From NCBI GenBank assembly GCA_022072225.1, contig JAJVIC010000002.1:141876-205875 (forward strand): a stretch of 64,000 bases of DNA. Reading direction: 5' to 3'. A program made the position numbers and the translations under genes. This document shows, one piece after another, positions 45,241-53,377 of this stretch. The stretch comes from Bacteroidia bacterium. Lineage in GTDB: Bacteria > Bacteroidota > Bacteroidia > SXHM01. The notes beneath the pieces are model-generated. The model had not been told where the DNA came from. It saw nothing but the letters and a program-made list of their open reading frames with translations, and did not search any database. How positions within the stretch are numbered: position 1 is the first letter of the stretch; every line of letters begins with the position of its first letter.

Positions 45241-46086
45241 TTAATAATCGCCAAGCGTTTGTTCCAACTGCCCTAATGCTTTTTCAAGTTGAGCATCATT
45301 AGGCGCTACTCCGTGCCATTCGTGACTGCCCATCATAAAGTCAACTCCAAAGCCCATTTCGGTTTTCATTAAAATCATAACGGGTTTTCCTTTGCCGGTT
45401 AATGTTTTGGCTTTGTTCAATCCGTTCACTACTTCCTGCATATCGTTTCCGTTCATGTACATTACTTCCCAACCAAAAGCCTGCCATTTTGCTTCAAGGC
45501 TTCCCATGTTCAGCACATGGTCAGTATCACCATCTATCTGTCTTCCGTTAACGTCAACAGTGGCAATAATATTGTCCACCTTGTAGGCAGCGGCATACAT
45601 GGCAGCTTCCCAAATCTGACCTTCCTGCATTTCGCCATCGCCATGCAGGGTATAAACCAATGATTTGTCGTTGTTCAGTTTTTTAGCAAGTGCGGCACCA
45701 ATACCCACCGAAAGTCCTTGCCCCAATGAACCCGAAGCCACACGAACACCCGGCAAACCTTCGTGCGTTGTAGGATGTCCCTGTAAACGGGTATTCAGTT
45801 TGCGGAAGGTTGCCAGTTCGCTTACCGGGAAATAGCCATAGTGAGCCAAAACGCTGTACCAAACGGGAGAAATATGTCCGTTGGAAAGGAAAAATACATC
45901 TTCGCCAATACCATCCATGGTAAAATTTTTTGGATCGGGCTTCATTATTTCATAGTAGAGCGCAACAAAGAAATCGGTGCAGCCGAGTGAGCCTCCGGGA
46001 TGACCTGAGTTTACGGCATGAACCATACGCACAATGTCGCGCCTGGTTTGAGATGCAATGCGTTTTAGTTCGTCAGTGTTTGGCAT
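45241..46086 (-). CDS. Transketolase, N-terminal (TPP-binding) subunit
   Basis: A 281-residue protein holding the diphosphate-binding half: HPGGSLGC at the N-terminus, GSLGQGLSVGIGAAL, and the GDGEMQEGQIWEA TPP motif. Its partner half lies 1.4 kb further along the same strand. A TACTTTTG element (46120-46113, minus strand) 27 bp upstream is a possible promoter for the whole unit. Confidence 0.95.
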   Translation of the reverse strand: MPNTDELKRIASQTRRDIVRMVHAVNSGHPGGSLGCTDFFVALYYEIMKPDPKNFTMDGIGEDVFFLSNGHISPVWYSVLAHYGYFPVSELATFRKLNTRLQGHPTTHEGLPGVRVASGSLGQGLSVGIGAALAKKLNNDKSLVYTLHGDGEMQEGQIWEAAMYAAAYKVDNIIATVDVNGRQIDGDTDHVLNMGSLEAKWQAFGWEVMYMNGNDMQEVVNGLNKAKTLTGKGKPVMILMKTEMGFGVDFMMGSHEWHGVAPNDAQLEKALGQLEQTLGDY

Positions 46087-46176
46087 AAATGAGTGTGGAT
46101 TTGTTCAGGTTTCAAAAGTAGTTTAATTGACTGGTGAGAAGTGAGGTGTTAATAATTTTTGAAAAGAAATGGCACT

Positions 46177-46274
46177 CCGTCATTGCGAGGGTTTTTCACC
46201 CGAAGCAATCTTATTTTACCGCAAAGAGCCACAAAGTTTATGATTAGATTGCTTCACTGCGTTCGCAATGACGG
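46177..46274. repeat. Palindromic intergenic element, second CGTCATTGCGAG copy
   Basis: Outer arms CCGTCATTGCGA and TCGCAATGACGG are perfect complements. GAAGCAATCT and AGATTGCTTC lie inside as in the copy at 38458. A CGCAAAGAGCCACAAAG insert fills the loop. It lies between the transketolase and ychF promoters. Confidence 0.8.
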
Positions 46275-46291
46275 GGGCGCAGAAATTCATA

Positions 46292-46299
46292 TATCTTTG
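46292..46299 (+). promoter_or_regulatory. -7 element of ychF
   Basis: TATCTTTG, an exact TAnnTTTG match, 21 bp before the ATG at 46321. Confidence 0.55.
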
Positions 46300-46320
46300 C
46301 GCGCTTTTTAAAAATAAACT

Positions 46321-47418
46321 ATGGGATTACAATGCGGAATAGTGGGTTTGCCAAACGTGGGTAAATCAACCTTGTTTAATTGTTTATCAAATGCCAAGGC
46401 GCAAGCGGCTAATTTTCCGTTTTGCACCATTGAGCCGAATGTGGGTGTTATTACCGTGCCCGATGAAAGGCTGAACAAACTCAGTGAACTGGTAAAGCCC
46501 GAGCGTATTGTACCTACCGTTATTGAGATTGTGGACATTGCCGGACTTGTAAAGGGTGCGAGCAAAGGCGAAGGTTTAGGAAATAAATTTCTTGCCAACA
46601 TACGCGATACAAACGCTATTATTCATGTGCTGCGCTGCTTTGAAGATCCCAACGTAGTTCACGTTGACGGCTCTGTAAATCCTATTCGCGACAAAGAAAC
46701 CATAGATTTTGAGTTGCAACTGAAAGACCTTGAATCGGTAGAGAAGAAGATGCAAAAATTAGAAAAGTCTGCCAAGACGGGTGATAAAGATGCGAAGAAA
46801 GAATTTGAATTGCTTGCCATTTTCAAGAACCATCTGGAGCAGGGTAAATCGGCCCGCAGCGCACCTGTTGAGGGCAAGGACCGCGAGGTAATTTCCGATA
46901 TTCATTTGCTTACCGACAAGCCTGTGCTTTATGTTTGCAATGTGGACGAGGCTGCGGTAGTAAACGGAAACAAGTATTCAGAGATTGTAAAAGAAGCAGT
47001 AAAACACGAAGGTGCAGAAGTGCTGCTGATTTCTGCTGCCATTGAATCGGAAATAGCTGCGCTGGAAAGCGCGGAAGACCGTCAGGTTTTTCTTGCTGAT
47101 TTGGGTTTAACTGAACCCGGAGTAAATAAACTGATTAAAGCGGCTTACCGTTTGCTTAATCTTTCAACTTATTTCACGGCAGGGGTAAAAGAAGTGCGTG
47201 CATGGACCATTACCAAAGGTATGACCGCACCGCAGGCTGCCGGAGTTATTCACAGCGATTTTGAAAAAGGGTTTATCCGTGCCGAGACTATTAAATACAA
47301 CGACTTTGTAACCTTTGGCTCAGAAGCAGCCTGCCGCGAAAACGGTAAACTTTCAATTGAAGGTAAAGAGTATGTAGTAGGCGATGGGGATGTGATGCAC
47401 TTTAGGTTTAATGTGTAG
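46321..47418 (+). CDS. ychF: Obg-family nucleotide-binding protein YchF
   Basis: A 365-residue P-loop protein that prefers ATP over GTP in studied members. G1 is GLPNVGKST, the switch region DIAGLVKGASKGEGLGNKFL, an HVLRCFEDPNVVHVDGSVNP segment, and a C-terminal TGS-like domain (EVRAWTITKGMTAPQAAGVIHSDFEKGFIRAE). It binds ribosomes and is linked to stress responses. Single gene with its own promoter. The 595 bp after the stop hold two repeat arrays. Confidence 0.96.
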   Translation: MGLQCGIVGLPNVGKSTLFNCLSNAKAQAANFPFCTIEPNVGVITVPDERLNKLSELVKPERIVPTVIEIVDIAGLVKGASKGEGLGNKFLANIRDTNAIIHVLRCFEDPNVVHVDGSVNPIRDKETIDFELQLKDLESVEKKMQKLEKSAKTGDKDAKKEFELLAIFKNHLEQGKSARSAPVEGKDREVISDIHLLTDKPVLYVCNVDEAAVVNGNKYSEIVKEAVKHEGAEVLLISAAIESEIAALESAEDRQVFLADLGLTEPGVNKLIKAAYRLLNLSTYFTAGVKEVRAWTITKGMTAPQAAGVIHSDFEKGFIRAETIKYNDFVTFGSEAACRENGKLSIEGKEYVVGDGDVMHFRFNV

Positions 47419-47496
47419 GGGTATTCCGCTTCTCAAAACTATTTAAAGTTGGCTCTATCATCATCTTTTAGTTCCATCATTGTGGTTTCTTTAAAG

Positions 47497-47748
47497 AAGT
47501 AACCGATTTCTTGCAAGCCAGAACTGATTTCTTTTAAGTGGAAGCCAGTTACTTGCAAGCGCAAACCTTAAACCTGTAAACGGAGACTTTAAACCTGCAA
47601 GCGAGAACTTGGCGCTTTAAAGTGCAAACTTTAAACCTTGAAGCGAGAACCAGTTACCTTGAAGCAGAAACTTTTTGCTTGCAAGCGAGAACTTGGCGCT
47701 TTGAAGCGGAAGCTTTTAACCTGCAAGCGCCAACTCTCCGTACATAAG
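47497..47748. repeat. 21-bp tandem array D (12 units)
   Basis: Twelve units of exactly 21 bp, most ending GCAAG, GAAG or TAAAG and beginning CGAGAAC or similar (e.g. CGAGAACTTGGCGCTT). Units vary but none carries an indel. It is 54 bp from array E, whose consensus is unrelated. Confidence 0.92.
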
Positions 47749-47802
47749 TTTTAGCCTTAAAATTGCAATTTTTAAGCAGAAACATATGTACGGAACCCGC
47801 TC

Positions 47803-47991
47803 AATTGGAATTTCTAAGTTCTCAATTTGAATTTCAAACTCGGCAATTGGAGTTTCTATGTTCTCAATTGGAATTTCTAACCCGGCAATTTGAATTTCTA
47901 ACTCCTCAATTTGAATTTCTAAGTTCTCAAGTGAAATTTCTAAGTTCTCAAGTGAAATTTCTAACTCCTCAATTGGAATTTCTAAGCTTGA
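47803..47991. repeat. 21-bp tandem array E (9 units)
   Basis: Nine units of exactly 21 bp with the core AATTGGAATTTCTAAG followed by TTCTC, CCGGC or TCCTC. It is A/T-rich and less diverged than arrays A, C and D, so probably younger. Translation gives LEFLSSQ heptads, but only from a TTG start. Confidence 0.93.
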
Positions 47992-48013
47992 ACCTGCACT
48001 TGAAAGCTACTAC

Positions 48014-48655
48014 TCAGCCCTTAATCCCAAACTTTCTGTAGTTTCTGCGGTTGCTGATAATCAGCAGCGCTGTACCTATGAATGTAGGCAGTATCCAGTT
48101 CATCCACATCAGCGGCAATGGATTTTGAATAACCGTAAATGCGGTCATAGCGGCTATGTACGAAATATACATTCGCCCGTAGTGTTCAAACAGCCATTGC
48201 ATTTTGTGGTTGCTCAGTTTTTTTGTGTTTTGTTTCAGTATGAACGCGCGCAGGTCGCCAACGGTGCTCAGTAAAAATATACTTCCGAAAAAAGAAGCTA
48301 TACCTCCGAAAACGGTGTTTCCTTTTATCATTAACAAAATACCCCAGCCAAGTGTAACAGCCGAAAACAGAATGCCGGCAACTATTACTGATTTATCAAA
48401 CAGATTAAGTTGTACGTTTTTTCTATGCCCAAACCGGTATCCCGTAAGCGCCATATAATAGCCCAGCACGCCAAACAATGTAATAAGCAAACTGCCCAGC
48501 ATACCACCTGTAACGACTACTGCAATCCACACCCAAAAATAAATGAGTCCTATAATGCGGTGCAAGGTTCCGCCTTTCTTTAAAATAATTTGTAGTAGTC
48601 CTGTAATGGCAACAATAATTCCCGAAACAGCGTGGATGATTTTAATTGCTTCCAT
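48014..48655 (-). CDS. DUF2306-like polytopic membrane protein
   Basis: A 213-residue protein with six or seven transmembrane helices. The first helix carries His (IHAVSGIIVAITGLLQIIL) and the LHRIIGLIYFW segment follows, as in DUF2306/YozB-type membrane proteins that may bind haem. The C-terminal helix is followed by a basic tail. Function unknown. Monocistronic, facing array E. Confidence 0.75.
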   Translation of the reverse strand: MEAIKIIHAVSGIIVAITGLLQIILKKGGTLHRIIGLIYFWVWIAVVVTGGMLGSLLITLFGVLGYYMALTGYRFGHRKNVQLNLFDKSVIVAGILFSAVTLGWGILLMIKGNTVFGGIASFFGSIFLLSTVGDLRAFILKQNTKKLSNHKMQWLFEHYGRMYISYIAAMTAFTVIQNPLPLMWMNWILPTFIGTALLIISNRRNYRKFGIKG

Positions 48656-48674
48656 AAAGCAATGATGCGAAAAA

Positions 48675-49382
48675 TTATTCTTTCTCCTTCTTTTTCTTTT
48701 TAATCTTCAGGTCATAGCTGTAGCCTATGCCCAGAATAAAATCGGTTTCGGCATTGGCGGTGTTCAGCTCGTGCTGCACACGGAAAAAACAATCAATGGC
48801 ATTGCGGTTTTTTAAGTCAAACGAAGAGCCGATGGTAGCGCGGTAGCGGTCAAAATTGCGCTGGCGCGGGTTGTTCAGCGGAAGAAACAATTCAAACTCG
48901 GCATAAGGGCTGAAGCGTTTGCTTACCTCATACTCAATAACCAGCTTGTTGCGGCTGTAAGCAGGGTAGGAGTAAGGCCTCCGGTTTTCATTGTAGATAA
49001 TATCGGTAAACCCTTTTTGAAAACGGGTGCGCAGTTTCAGTGTCAGTTTTCCAAACTTCTTGCGTCCTTCGGCATCAATGTTATAGCGGTGTGCAGTGGT
49101 GTTTACATTGTCGGCACTAAAGCGTGCCGAAAAACGATAGCCCAGAGCAAACTTCAAATATTTGTTGGCTTTAAAGCTAATACCCGGATCCAGCAAAAGA
49201 CTGTTGGGTCGTGTTGAATTGTCGCGCATCCGCAGTTGGGTTTCAATACCCGCGCTGAATTTTTTTGAAATATCGGTGTTTACTCCAGCTGAAATCCAGC
49301 TTTGAAAATCGCTTACCTGCGCAGTAGCAGCAAACGAAATGAACGTTAAAAGAATAACCGCCAGAACAGGTTTAATCGTCAT
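48675..49382 (-). CDS. DUF2490 outer-membrane-type protein
   Basis: A 235-residue protein from ATG 49382, which gives the signal peptide KPVLAVILLTFISFAATAQ. The longer in-frame start would lie inside the upstream gene. DUF2490 pattern: FQSWISAGVNTDISKKFSAG and a beta-barrel-like run of alternating hydrophobic strands, ending FILGIGYSYDLKIK. Probably an outer-membrane beta barrel. Its start overlaps the DUF4956 stop by about 11 bp, so it is coupled to the polyphosphate-like operon. Confidence 0.82.
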   Translation of the reverse strand: MTIKPVLAVILLTFISFAATAQVSDFQSWISAGVNTDISKKFSAGIETQLRMRDNSTRPNSLLLDPGISFKANKYLKFALGYRFSARFSADNVNTTAHRYNIDAEGRKKFGKLTLKLRTRFQKGFTDIIYNENRRPYSYPAYSRNKLVIEYEVSKRFSPYAEFELFLPLNNPRQRNFDRYRATIGSSFDLKNRNAIDCFFRVQHELNTANAETDFILGIGYSYDLKIKKKKKEKE

Positions 49383-50022
49383 CATCGCTGTTGTCGGCAG
49401 AATTAATATAGCCCTCTGCTTTATCTTCATAGTAAAAGATGTGAAGAAAAGCCACATCGCGCAGGAAGTCAATTTTCTCCAAACGGGTGCGGGTAATGGT
49501 AAGCCCGGTGCGTTTGTTCAGGTCTTCAATCAGCTTGTCGCGGTTTTCGGGCTTTATCAGTTCAAGGTTATCATACACCACCAGTTTTTGGGTTTCGTGG
49601 CGCAACAGCCACATTTTTTCAAGCGCATAGGTAGCCCCTAAAATGGCCATGTTGGTAAATACTAATTCTGCCCAACTTATTTTTTTGTTGGCCAAGGCAT
49701 TGATAATTGCTAAACCGATAACAATGAACAGGTAGGTCATTTCCTTAATCGGCAGGGCTTCTGTGCGGTAACGCAAAATGCCGAACACCGCAAACAAACC
49801 AAAGGCAAAGCCCAATTGCAGCTTTACGTTACTCAGCAAAAAGCTGATAAAGAAAATCAGTATGTTGAAAATGATATAAGTAAAGAGATAATCTTTTCGT
49901 TTTTGTGTCGGATAGTAAAGCATCCGTACAATAACGAACATAACAATAAAGTCGAACAGAAACCTGAACAAAAGTTCAGTAAAGTCTTTTTCGTTAAGCA
50001 GCTTGGTTCCTAATAATTCCAT
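49372..50022 (-). CDS. DUF4956 membrane protein
   Basis: A 216-residue protein with four N-terminal transmembrane helices (LLFRFLFDFIVMFVIVRML, YIIFNILIFFISFLL, FAFGLFAVFGILRYR, LFIVIGLAIINALA). A cytoplasmic ferredoxin-like domain (LIEDLNKRTGLTITRTRLEKIDFLRDVA) and an acidic tail follow. DUF4956 proteins occur next to VTC polymerases widely and are thought to work with them in the membrane. The start overlaps the VTC gene by 29 bp. Confidence 0.88.
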   Translation of the reverse strand: MELLGTKLLNEKDFTELLFRFLFDFIVMFVIVRMLYYPTQKRKDYLFTYIIFNILIFFISFLLSNVKLQLGFAFGLFAVFGILRYRTEALPIKEMTYLFIVIGLAIINALANKKISWAELVFTNMAILGATYALEKMWLLRHETQKLVVYDNLELIKPENRDKLIEDLNKRTGLTITRTRLEKIDFLRDVAFLHIFYYEDKAEGYINSADNSDDDD

Positions 50023-50788
50023 GAGTTTGCAGTTTGTTGATGGTGTGTAGTTTTGGTTTAAAGTTGTTGTGTTTCAGTTCGGGGTAAATCAGTGCGGTGC
50101 CAATGCAATATTTACTCATGTTTTCTTCGCGTATTTTCAGGTCGCGCAGGGCAGCAATGGCTCCGCTCTTTACCGAAAATTTGCTTTGTTTTATTTCGGC
50201 AATCACAATTCCCGGAAGGGCTACTTGTTTGCCGTTGTGCGAAAAACGCAGATTAAAATCAATAGTAGCGCGTTCGTTTTCCGCGTTGTTTACAAACGTA
50301 AGGCGCGAAAATTCCACTTGCAGTTTTGCTACCAGTTGTGTTGCGTCAAGTGTGGTTTTCTTGTTTATGAATTCTATTGATTCGGGGGTAAGTGTTTGTT
50401 CAATCAATTCTTTGCGTCTGCGCGATTTGTCGGTGCGGCCCTTATTGTTCTTATGTTTTATTTCCAGAAAAAAGAGCTTGGTGTCGTTATAACTTCTGAA
50501 CCGTATTTTATAGCGGTTGGGCTTTCCTCTGTGGTGGGTAAGGTAAAGTTTGAAGTCGGGTGTATCGTAATACAATGAGTTGTAATCGGCATAGCGCAAC
50601 GGATTAGTTTCCAGCAAACGGTAACCATCTTTAATTTTTTCAAGAAAGGCAGGTAGTTTACTTACCGGAAAAACAAATTTGGTGTCCATGCGGTTTAGCA
50701 ACTGCACGTTATCCATCTCGGCCAGTGTAATAGGGCGGAAGGTTTGCAGTATTGGAACAATTTGTAAGGTCGTAGTGTTCTCGCTCAT
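49994..50788 (-). CDS. VTC-domain polyphosphate polymerase-like protein
   Basis: A 264-residue protein with the VTC/CYTH tunnel fold: NRMDTKFVFPVSKL, YNSLYYDTPDFKLYL, KPNRYKIRFRSY (basic residues lining the tunnel), FFLEIKHKNNKGRTDKSR and the acidic IVIAEIKQSK metal site. Homologous eukaryotic Vtc4 makes polyphosphate from ATP; the bacterial product is not proven. Coupled by ATGA to the lipoprotein gene before it and to DUF4956 after it. Confidence 0.9.
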   Translation of the reverse strand: MSENTTTLQIVPILQTFRPITLAEMDNVQLLNRMDTKFVFPVSKLPAFLEKIKDGYRLLETNPLRYADYNSLYYDTPDFKLYLTHHRGKPNRYKIRFRSYNDTKLFFLEIKHKNNKGRTDKSRRRKELIEQTLTPESIEFINKKTTLDATQLVAKLQVEFSRLTFVNNAENERATIDFNLRFSHNGKQVALPGIVIAEIKQSKFSVKSGAIAALRDLKIREENMSKYCIGTALIYPELKHNNFKPKLHTINKLQTHGIIRNQAA

Positions 50789-51180
50789 TTTCTGATAACG
50801 ATAATATCGCCCGTTTCCGCTACCGAGTTGTTAGAAGTAATTTCAATGTCTTTAATAACAGCTTGTGTACCCGATTGGCAGGTATCGCAATCAGAATAAG
50901 CAAATACGCGGTAGTTACCTTTATTCAGATACTGAAATTTAAACGAGCCGTCAAAACTGGTGCGGGTATCATCATCAAAGGAATTTCCGGTTCCGTAAAC
51001 AATATACACCCGTTCTTCGGGCGCATAATATTCGGCCAATAAATTACCCGATTGGGTATATTCTTTAATGTACACTTTTCCGGTTATGGTTGATGTACCG
51101 CCTTCGCCTTCTGCTTTTTCGCACGAAGAAAAGAGTACATAAACAGCAAGCAATAAGGAGTATGCAGTAAGTTGTTTCAT
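50785..51180 (-). CDS. Lipoprotein with carboxypeptidase-regulatory-like beta sandwich
   Basis: A 131-residue protein with lipobox VLFSSC at about residue 20 and then EKAEGEGG. The remaining part is a small beta sandwich (ITGKVYIKEYTQSGNLLAEY, DGSFKFQYLNKGNYRVFAYSDCDTC). The hydrophobic signal (LTAYSLLLAVYVL) is encoded by degenerate 7-bp words like those in the 53256 run. The stop and start overlaps (TAATG and ATGA) put it within the CotH-VTC operon. Function unknown. Confidence 0.8.
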   Translation of the reverse strand: MKQLTAYSLLLAVYVLFSSCEKAEGEGGTSTITGKVYIKEYTQSGNLLAEYYAPEERVYIVYGTGNSFDDDTRTSFDGSFKFQYLNKGNYRVFAYSDCDTCQSGTQAVIKDIEITSNNSVAETGDIIVIRK

Positions 51181-52673
51181 TAATTGATGATGATAAGTTG
51201 TGAGTACGTTTTATGTGTAGTGTTTACAGTAAGCAGGTAGGTGCCTGCAGTAAGATTTCTTTTCTGCAACCTATAATTTCCTGCAGGAAGATTTGTTTCG
51301 GTCAGCAATCTTCTTCCCGCAAGGTCATAGAGGTTCAGCTCTTGGGTTGCCTCGGGTAAATCAACAATCGTATATTCAGCAAACGGGTTAGGATAAATGA
51401 CTATATTCTTTTCTAATGCAGTTTCATCCAGACCTGTTGTGCAAACCAAGCCAAGGTTTTCAAGTATGTTAAGAACAAAAGTGTTGCGTTCGGTAATAAA
51501 AGGTTTTAAAGCAGGAATAGTACCGGCAACATTTTGAGTAAGGCTGTTGTCAAAGTCACTGTTGGTGAAAAATTTTTTGGTGTCGGCATAAACAGAACTT
51601 TCAATTCGGTTTTGCAGGCTGTCCATTTTTTGAAACAGATGTTCACCTGTAAAAATATTGGCTGTAAGGTAGCAGAGGTATTCTTCGTAGCGGCTTTTGT
51701 AGGTGGTGTTATTCAGCATTTTTGCAATCAGCGGTTTGTTGCCCATAGGCATTGAATAAATGTCTAATTCTTTCAGTTGGCTAATGTTCATACCAGCATT
51801 AAAATTGCCGAACGATTCGTTTACATCCCAGTTAATCCACTCAAAAACATCGCTTACGCTGTCGTGATAGATATAATAGTTGTGGCCTGTTCCGAGATAT
51901 GAATCAAGGTTAACAAACATTACATAATTTGCCCAGCATTTAATAAATGTTTCGGTGTTCAGCACCGCTTCAAGTTCGTTGTAAAAATTATTGTCGGGCG
52001 TATTGTTGATTACGTTGATAAGATTGACCAAATCACTCCAGTCGTTTGCATTTTCGTTGGTTTTCAATTCATAGTCATTGTAATAAGCTGAATCTGCCGG
52101 GCCTTGCCAGTTGAGGTTTCCATGTGGGTCGCCCTTAAACAGGTTGCCCACATCTTCGCCAAAGCGCTGATCAAGAAATTTTTTGTTCACTTCTTCAACC
52201 AACATGTATAGGCCCCAAAGCGTTCCATTTATATAAAGGTTGGCGTAGGTGCAGCGCGGTGCCGGAAGTCCCTGCTCTTTCAAAACATCGAGCGTTATTT
52301 TTTCTCTTAGAAAGGAAGGGTCTTTGAATCCGTTATTAAGGTTCAGTCGTTTTAGGCTGTCAAATTCCTGACCCGACACAAATTCATTCATATCTATTTT
52401 AAATGACTTTTTGTCGCTCTGATTGTTGTATGACGAGTTACCTTTAAATTTTATTCCCACATCAGGAACCAATGTTCCGTTTATACGCACATCGCCCAGC
52501 GTAAATTTGTCAAGCGAAAAGTTGGTTTCAAGCGTATCCCAATACGATGGTTGCCCGAACGTAAATTCTATAGTATGTATTTCAGGTGAGTTGAATAGCG
52601 CATCCCCTTCTGTTTGTGCTTTGGCACTGAGTGAAAGGGAAAACAGAATAATTCCCTTTAGTAGTTTATTCAT
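51180..52673 (-). CDS. CotH-kinase family protein with T9SS sorting domain
   Basis: A 497-residue protein from ATG 52673 (MNKLLKGIILFSLSLSAKAQ signal). CotH motifs: FKGNSSYNNQSDKKSFKIDMN, RLNLNNGFKDPSFLREK, YANLYINGTLWGLYMLVEEV, and WINWDVNESFG, where the Asp and Asn bind metal. A type A sorting domain (VIYPNPFAEY onward) follows. In spores CotH phosphorylates coat proteins; here it would act outside the cell. First gene of the CotH, lipoprotein, VTC, DUF4956, DUF2490 operon. Confidence 0.9.
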   Translation of the reverse strand: MNKLLKGIILFSLSLSAKAQTEGDALFNSPEIHTIEFTFGQPSYWDTLETNFSLDKFTLGDVRINGTLVPDVGIKFKGNSSYNNQSDKKSFKIDMNEFVSGQEFDSLKRLNLNNGFKDPSFLREKITLDVLKEQGLPAPRCTYANLYINGTLWGLYMLVEEVNKKFLDQRFGEDVGNLFKGDPHGNLNWQGPADSAYYNDYELKTNENANDWSDLVNLINVINNTPDNNFYNELEAVLNTETFIKCWANYVMFVNLDSYLGTGHNYYIYHDSVSDVFEWINWDVNESFGNFNAGMNISQLKELDIYSMPMGNKPLIAKMLNNTTYKSRYEEYLCYLTANIFTGEHLFQKMDSLQNRIESSVYADTKKFFTNSDFDNSLTQNVAGTIPALKPFITERNTFVLNILENLGLVCTTGLDETALEKNIVIYPNPFAEYTIVDLPEATQELNLYDLAGRRLLTETNLPAGNYRLQKRNLTAGTYLLTVNTTHKTYSQLIIIN

Positions 52674-52758
52674 AGAAATTTGGTTTTGCTTTTTGATAGC
52701 CAAATTAGCTGTTGGTTTAAGCAAAACAGGGTAATATTACGAAATTGTTAAGAAAACT

Positions 52759-53316
52759 TTAAGGAAGTTTCTCGCTGGCGCTGTCGCCTTTCAGCTTTGC
52801 TTCAAATTCTCGTATCAGTTCTTCTTCGCTTTTGCCGAGGTTTGCAATCGAGTATTTGGCATCTTCGGCTAATTTGTGTGTTGGAAAGTCGCGGATAAAT
52901 TTCTCGTAATACCATTTTGCTTTTTCGGTGTTCTGCAATTGCGTTTCGTAAATAAATCCCTGCATAAAAAGGCTGTAGGGAGCTTTCTCGGCTTTCGGAA
53001 ATTTCAGGTAATGTTGTTCAAAATACTTGATAGCTACATTGCTTTGCATAGTGCCCATGCTTACTTCACCCGCTTTAAAAAGGTAATCCTCTGTTTTTTC
53101 ATCATCAGGATATTTTTTTACAAAATCGGCATAGAGCGCAATCATGTCTTTCGCTTTTGAAAAATCTACTTTCATGGTGCTGTCGCCATAGAGTTCTTTT
53201 TCTTTTGCGGCAATAGCCTCCTCTAATTTTTGTTGTTCGCTGGTGCAGGAGGTCTGGAGCAGGCAGCAGGCAGTGAGCAGTAGGCAGTAAACGGTTGATA
53301 GTATAGTCTTTTTCAC
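52759..53316 (-). CDS. TPR lipoprotein with a repeat-derived signal peptide
   Basis: A 185-residue protein. The lipobox is LLQTSC at Cys24; the signal before it (TVYCLLLTACCLL) is encoded by the heptamer run 53256-53297. The mature part has TPR helices (MIALYADFVKKYPDDEKTEDYLFKAG, YFEQHYLKFPKAEKAPYSLFMQG, WYYEKFIRDFPTHKLAEDAKYSI), as in BamD/YbgF-like envelope proteins. It lacks the full BamD length, so its exact role is open. Own transcription unit before def. Confidence 0.85.
   Translation of the reverse strand: MKKTILSTVYCLLLTACCLLQTSCTSEQQKLEEAIAAKEKELYGDSTMKVDFSKAKDMIALYADFVKKYPDDEKTEDYLFKAGEVSMGTMQSNVAIKYFEQHYLKFPKAEKAPYSLFMQGFIYETQLQNTEKAKWYYEKFIRDFPTHKLAEDAKYSIANLGKSEEELIREFEAKLKGDSASEKLP
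53256..53297. repeat. Heptamer run encoding a lipoprotein signal peptide
   Basis: GGAGCAG, GCAGCAG, GCAGTGA, GCAGTAG, GCAGTAA and ACGGTTG follow without a gap. On the minus strand they encode the hydrophobic core STVYCLLLTACCLLQ of the TPR lipoprotein. Confidence 0.85.
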
Positions 53317-53356
53317 TTATTAAATATGATTTTTATAGTTTATAGTTTTGTTTTTT

Positions 53357-53377
53357 CTGCCAACTGCTTACTGCCTA
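53357..53377. repeat. Heptamer run at the 3' end of def
   Basis: CTGCCAA, CTGCTTA and CTGCCTA, the reverse-complement type of the 53256 run, 60 bp away. The minus-strand stop codon of def (TAG, 53377-53375) lies within the last word. Confidence 0.75.

Noticed and set aside
47763-48041. LEFLSSQ-heptad protein in array E
   Set aside because: Only a TTG start is available and it lies in a repeat region with no operon partner.
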